Positions 60,288 to 64,000 of a stretch of DNA of 64,000 nt are shown in pieces. The notes beneath the pieces were generated by a model. It had not been told where the DNA came from. It was given only the letters and a program-made list of their open reading frames with translations, and ran no database searches. Both the position numbers and the translations under genes were made by a program. This stretch comes from Diadema setosum. Taxonomy: Eukaryota; Echinodermata; Echinoidea; Diadematoida; Diadematidae. Each line of letters starts with the position of its first letter. Positions within the stretch are counted from its first letter, which is position 1. The stretch is taken from contig NC_092706.1 of NCBI RefSeq assembly GCF_964275005.1, forward strand, positions 10,656,739 through 10,720,738, written 5' to 3'.

Positions 60288-63153
60288 TCATTTATATTCA
60301 GTGCACAATATGATGCCGATGAAGTGCAATTTGGGGGTATTATTTTCCTGCCTACAAAGGCTCTCTTATTTGGAAAAAATCAAGCATGCATCTTTGTATC
60401 ATATGTAAAAAATACATAAACTTTGGGGAAATGGTTAATACATGCATTTCCATGTCCATCAATCAAACCTTTCATTATCCAAAAACAGATCAAAGTCAGA
60501 GTTTAATTTTTGAACACTGAAGCTTTATTTTGAAAGTTTTAGCTTCAAGTACAATGTATGTGTATCCCTGGCATTACACTAATCCTCATGTTGCATCTTT
60601 CCAGATTAGTGTTGTCTCTCTTTTATAAATCTGATATCTGCTCCAGATATTTGAAAATGAATGAGCCATCTTTGTTATTGTTGCTGTTGTTGTTGTAGTT
60701 GTTGGTCACTTCATGATTTTAATTTCACTTTCATATTTTTGTCAAATATGACATTTACTCAGATTTCTAGAATATAAAAAGAAGCAAAGTGTATGGAACA
60801 CATCTAAAAGAATTACAGATAAAAGGAAATCAATACACTGTCATTATTACAATTCTATATTTTAACATAAAAATTATCTAAATTGAATTAAGGCATACCT
60901 CTGAAGAAAGGGAAGATGAGGCTACTGCTGCTGGTTGGTTTTCATCTTGCTCCAGGAACACAATCCGTCTTTGCGATACTGATGCTTGAGGTGAAGCAGT
61001 GAAGAGTTTTTTGCTGTGATGCTGCAAAGAATAGGATAGAAAGACTCATGATGGGTCATTTTCATTCACTCACCTCTTACTTGCATTTTGTTTGAACTAG
61101 ATTTTCTTTTTTTTTTAATGCTCTTGAAACTGATAGGAAAATTAATGATGGAACTTGAAATATGATACAGTTCCTGTTTCTGCATGTACAAGTCTTTGTG
61201 CAAACAGTGTTCTATAGTCAAACTACTGTACTAGTATTTTTTAATGAGGGGTAACTATATGGATTGTACAGCAGATGTAGGATTTTTTTTTTGTCATTGC
61301 AAATATATACAGAACAGGTGTTACTATTCTGCACAAAACCTACATCATCAACCCCCATATGCAATTGTATAGTTGGGCTACACTGTACTATACACAAACA
61401 AATATGTAGCACCTACATTGTTTTTTTCCATTGGACAAAATCAGTATGGGTATTGATTATTTGTTTTCCATTGCTATTATTATTATTATTCAGCTTATTG
61501 GCAATCAGACTTGTACCACAAAAATGACCAAATAATGAGCCATTTCACAAGGAAGTTTTATACCTGGTATATTAAAAGTATGGTTGGCCATTGCTGGCTT
61601 TAAAAAATGGGTTCCTTCTTTTTTTATCAACTTTTAAATATGTGAACAATTATGTGAAATATTTGTGGGTGTGATTATTTACAATCACAAATATCCCTTT
61701 AAAAGGTGCGATACAGATACTGCAAGACAGCAGTATACTAGTGACCAATGTAACACAGTGCTACCAGTAGTATATTTCACTGCCATACTTTGATTTTATT
61801 TCTAAAGCATTTGTTTACAAAAGCCTTGTGACTTGTGTGAAGAAGTGTTGTATATTGCAGTGCAAGTTGTAGGCCTACTGTTTCGATATTTTTTTTTCTT
61901 CCAAGGGATCCCTGGCCAATACAGGGTCCACGGGGGGGGGGGGGGGGGGGGGGGATTATTGGAGATCCAGACAATGACATATCTGTAAGTGTAATATACA
62001 TTTCTGTCTGAGAAATAAACGGCAAAGCCAAAAGTCGTCATCATTTTGCAAACATTAAGTGCAAGGTGACTATTAAAGATGTTAATGATGACATAGTTGA
62101 TACTGATGACATGCTAGACAAAGAAAATATAAATAAACAAATAAGCTCAACTTTTATCTTCTTTAATCTCCCTTTCCATTATACTAACAAGTTAGGGCTA
62201 CATCAGGTCAAATGATTTTTGGGGTTTCGTTTTGTTCTTTTTTTTTAATATAGGCCTAGGGCCTACGGTGAATCTTCATGGTGACACAACCTGCCTTTGC
62301 CCCACCTCCACTTGTTTGTGTGGATACCCTAGACCTAGACTTCAACTTTTTTTTTTTAACCAAATGCTAAATGGCTTATCCACCTCCTCTTCTTCTATTC
62401 ATGATCAGAGTATTCATGACGTATAGGCCTAGAACTAGGCCTATATATCTACACACTAAGAAGTGATTAAATGTAATGCCTTTTGAATGGCATATGGGGT
62501 TCTAACGTTAGTCGAACTTGTTGTAACAGGTATCAGTGACAGTGGCATATTTTCTAGGGTCGACGAAGTGGTAAGACTTAATAAAAGAGTGGCATACAGT
62601 TTAGCCAACTGGCATGAATTATAGGCAGAAATCATTATATTACTAATTCAGACGACCGGTCGGGTTGTAACCTGCCACAAAGGAAAATGCAGAACACATC
62701 AGACATGTAGAAACTGTCTAGGCCTACCTTTGTTGATGGTGTTCCTGGTGAAAGCAATGCACGTCGCTTTGTTCTTTTACCCACCGGCAACGGTGAAGAC
62801 ATACCAATTGGTACTGCGAGTTCGCGTTCAGCATGATCCTTGTTTTCATCTCTGGGCGTACCACTACTAGTACTAGTAATGGTAGTGGATCTAGCATGTT
62901 TCTCCTTGGTGGTGATGTAGTTTCTCTTCAGTACTTCCCGCAGTTCATCTAGCTTTGAAACGTTGTTTATTGAGCTGATGCATTTTCCACACAAATATTG
63001 GTTGTTAAACTCGTCTTTCCAGTCAAATATGTCCTTTATTTTAGCTTGCAGTCCGAGTCTGATGACTTTGGTTGAATTTACCTTTACGTAATGCTTTGTT
63101 GTGACCAGCTGCACATTACACACCATGCACCATCTCAGCAGTGAGCTCGCCAT
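56541..63153 (-). CDS. DDE transposase-like protein (DUF6589/Academ-like) with ZAD-like and C2H2 zinc motifs, 977 aa
   Basis: Five exons: 63153-62728, 61021-60899, 60186-59161, 58659-58405 and 57644-56541. Each has a length divisible by three and GT-AG borders. The start ATG opens MASSLLRWCMVC. Residues C9, C12, C55 and C58 form a ZAD-like treble-clef pattern, followed by a basic linker. The core has YQLVMDNVDMVVRARH (D417), AGDLLTCER (D568), VIADFHALANFYKVIWKHLY (D601, H603), RFVNSKGKIGCNVEVDRAMEHRNRI (E857) and HGLRGHITQQSVDRVSRS. I recognise this arrangement as the DUF6589 family of animal and fungal mobile-element proteins. D417/D601/E857 are proposed as a DDE triad (inference). A C2H2 finger (C725, C728, H741, H746) sits between the second Asp and the Glu. 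No breaks seen. It converges on the RecQ gene. Alternative: a host gene derived from a transposase. Confidence 0.78.
60250..60285. repeat. (CA)n microsatellite in intron 2 of the transposase-like gene
   Basis: About 18 CA units, about 65 bp upstream (in transcript sense) of the 60186 exon acceptor. Confidence 0.9.
61935..61954. repeat. Poly-G tract
   Basis: About 20 consecutive G in intron 1 of the transposase-like gene. Confidence 0.9.
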
Positions 63154-64000
63154 AGCTGCAAGTTGCTTAACTTACTCCAAACACCGTTTCCACAGGCATC
63201 ATCACTTCTACTACTAGTACTAGTCCTCGCACATTTCATTTAAATGCACTAGATCAAGGCGAATCATGTGTTTTGGGGACAGCTCGATCCTTCCAAATCT
63301 CTGAATCACACAATAGTGAAAGTATTGAAACGTCAAACTTTCAGCCAATGCAACGAATGCATGCAACGCAGTATGCACAATGCATCCAGGGGTCAGCTCA
63401 TTCAGCTGTGACAACACACTGTACAATGTAAACAGGATTTGCACAACACGTGCACGACGGATACTGGGTCGATCAAGTTACCGATCGAAACGTCCTTGAG
63501 TGTTTTGCATATTCATGATTTGAGCGGTGCGCCAACCGTTACGTCACTTATTATGACAGAGGTTCCACGCCCACTGTTTGCCAACTTCGTCGGGACTCTT
63601 TTTTTCGGGGGCAGCAATTTGTGGACTCGCGCGATGCGTGGACTGTCGCGATCAAGAAGACTTCGCGCTACCGCCAATGAGGGCGTATAAGAGAGTGAGA
63701 AAAAAAGAAAAGAGTCCCGTATCGGGACTACACGACTACCTGCCTTTGTTTGGCTCGCCTGTGTGAAACACACTGTGTCAACAATTGCATACAATGGCAC
63801 ATCCATAGAACTGGTCTCCATCTTTTAACACACACACTTCTAGTTGGTTTGCTGCTTTTTGATAACAAGATTCAGCCAAGTTGATACCCCACCCTCCAAA
63901 TTTGCCTCTGTTGTTGTCAAGTTCTAGGCATAGCCAAAATTTGAACCATTTCCAACCGTTAGAAAAGTTAGTTTCACCATAAGTTAGAACTAGTGGTGTC
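63154..64000. other. 5' flank of the transposase-like gene; GC-rich patch, no gene seen
   Basis: Contains the promoter region of the minus-strand gene. CGGGACTCTTTT (63592) and AAAAGAGTCCCG (63708) form a 12-bp inverted pair about 115 bp apart, a possible small element. If the helicase and transposase genes form one transposon, its right end should lie here or just beyond the window. No inverted match to the left flank (46160-46960) was found by eye. Confidence 0.45.

Overview
The window is eukaryotic: AT-rich, intron-rich genomic DNA of an invertebrate animal. A sea urchin or another invertebrate deuterostome fits best, judging from dense MITE-type repeats, a tRNA-headed SINE, abundant CA/GT microsatellites, an intronless GT31 glycosyltransferase and small exons spread over tens of kilobases. 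The species call is an inference; no lineage-specific sequence was checked.

Layout. (1) 1-8311, minus strand: an MPND orthologue (RAMA domain plus JAMM/MPN+ metalloprotease), nine exons recognised, with the 3' end running off the left edge. (2) 8312-12984: repeat-rich spacer holding several palindromic MITEs, a LINE 3' fragment and a SINE. (3) 12985-14802, plus: an intronless beta-1,3-galactosyltransferase-like gene of family GT31; the true start is the ATG at 12985. (4) 17953-34095, plus: a complete seven-exon COPS8 (COP9 signalosome subunit 8) gene whose introns hold many inserted elements. (5) 40317-40407, plus: first coding exon of a DIP2 (disco-interacting protein 2) homologue; no later exon was recognised here. 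(6) 46970-50116, plus: an intact three-exon RecQ-type helicase gene of 590 aa. (7) 56541-63153, minus: an intact five-exon gene for a 977-aa protein that looks like a DDE transposase of the DUF6589/Academ-like kind, with an N-terminal ZAD-like zinc domain and an internal C2H2 finger.

Genes 6 and 7 converge tail to tail across about 6.4 kb that carries an 88-bp, seven-copy satellite. They may be the helicase and transposase of one large (about 17 kb) helicase-bearing DNA transposon inserted in the first intron of DIP2, or two transposon-derived genes kept by the host. No terminal inverted repeats or target duplications were found by eye, so the linkage is a hypothesis. It is the most interesting signal in the window.

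The other main feature is the number and variety of short inverted-repeat elements. They include a TTAA-flanked 562-bp foldback beside a COPS8 exon, a 180-bp near-perfect palindrome full of GATC, a 1.67-kb element with GGGCAATTACCCC ends, TTAGGG-like repeats and a 9-bp duplication, a pair of MITEs 31 kb apart, and an element whose four 160-bp units each carry an RFX-like GTTGCCATGGTAAC palindrome. The host genes are housekeeping genes (deubiquitination, COP9 signalosome, Golgi glycosylation, DIP2) with no obvious functional link to one another.
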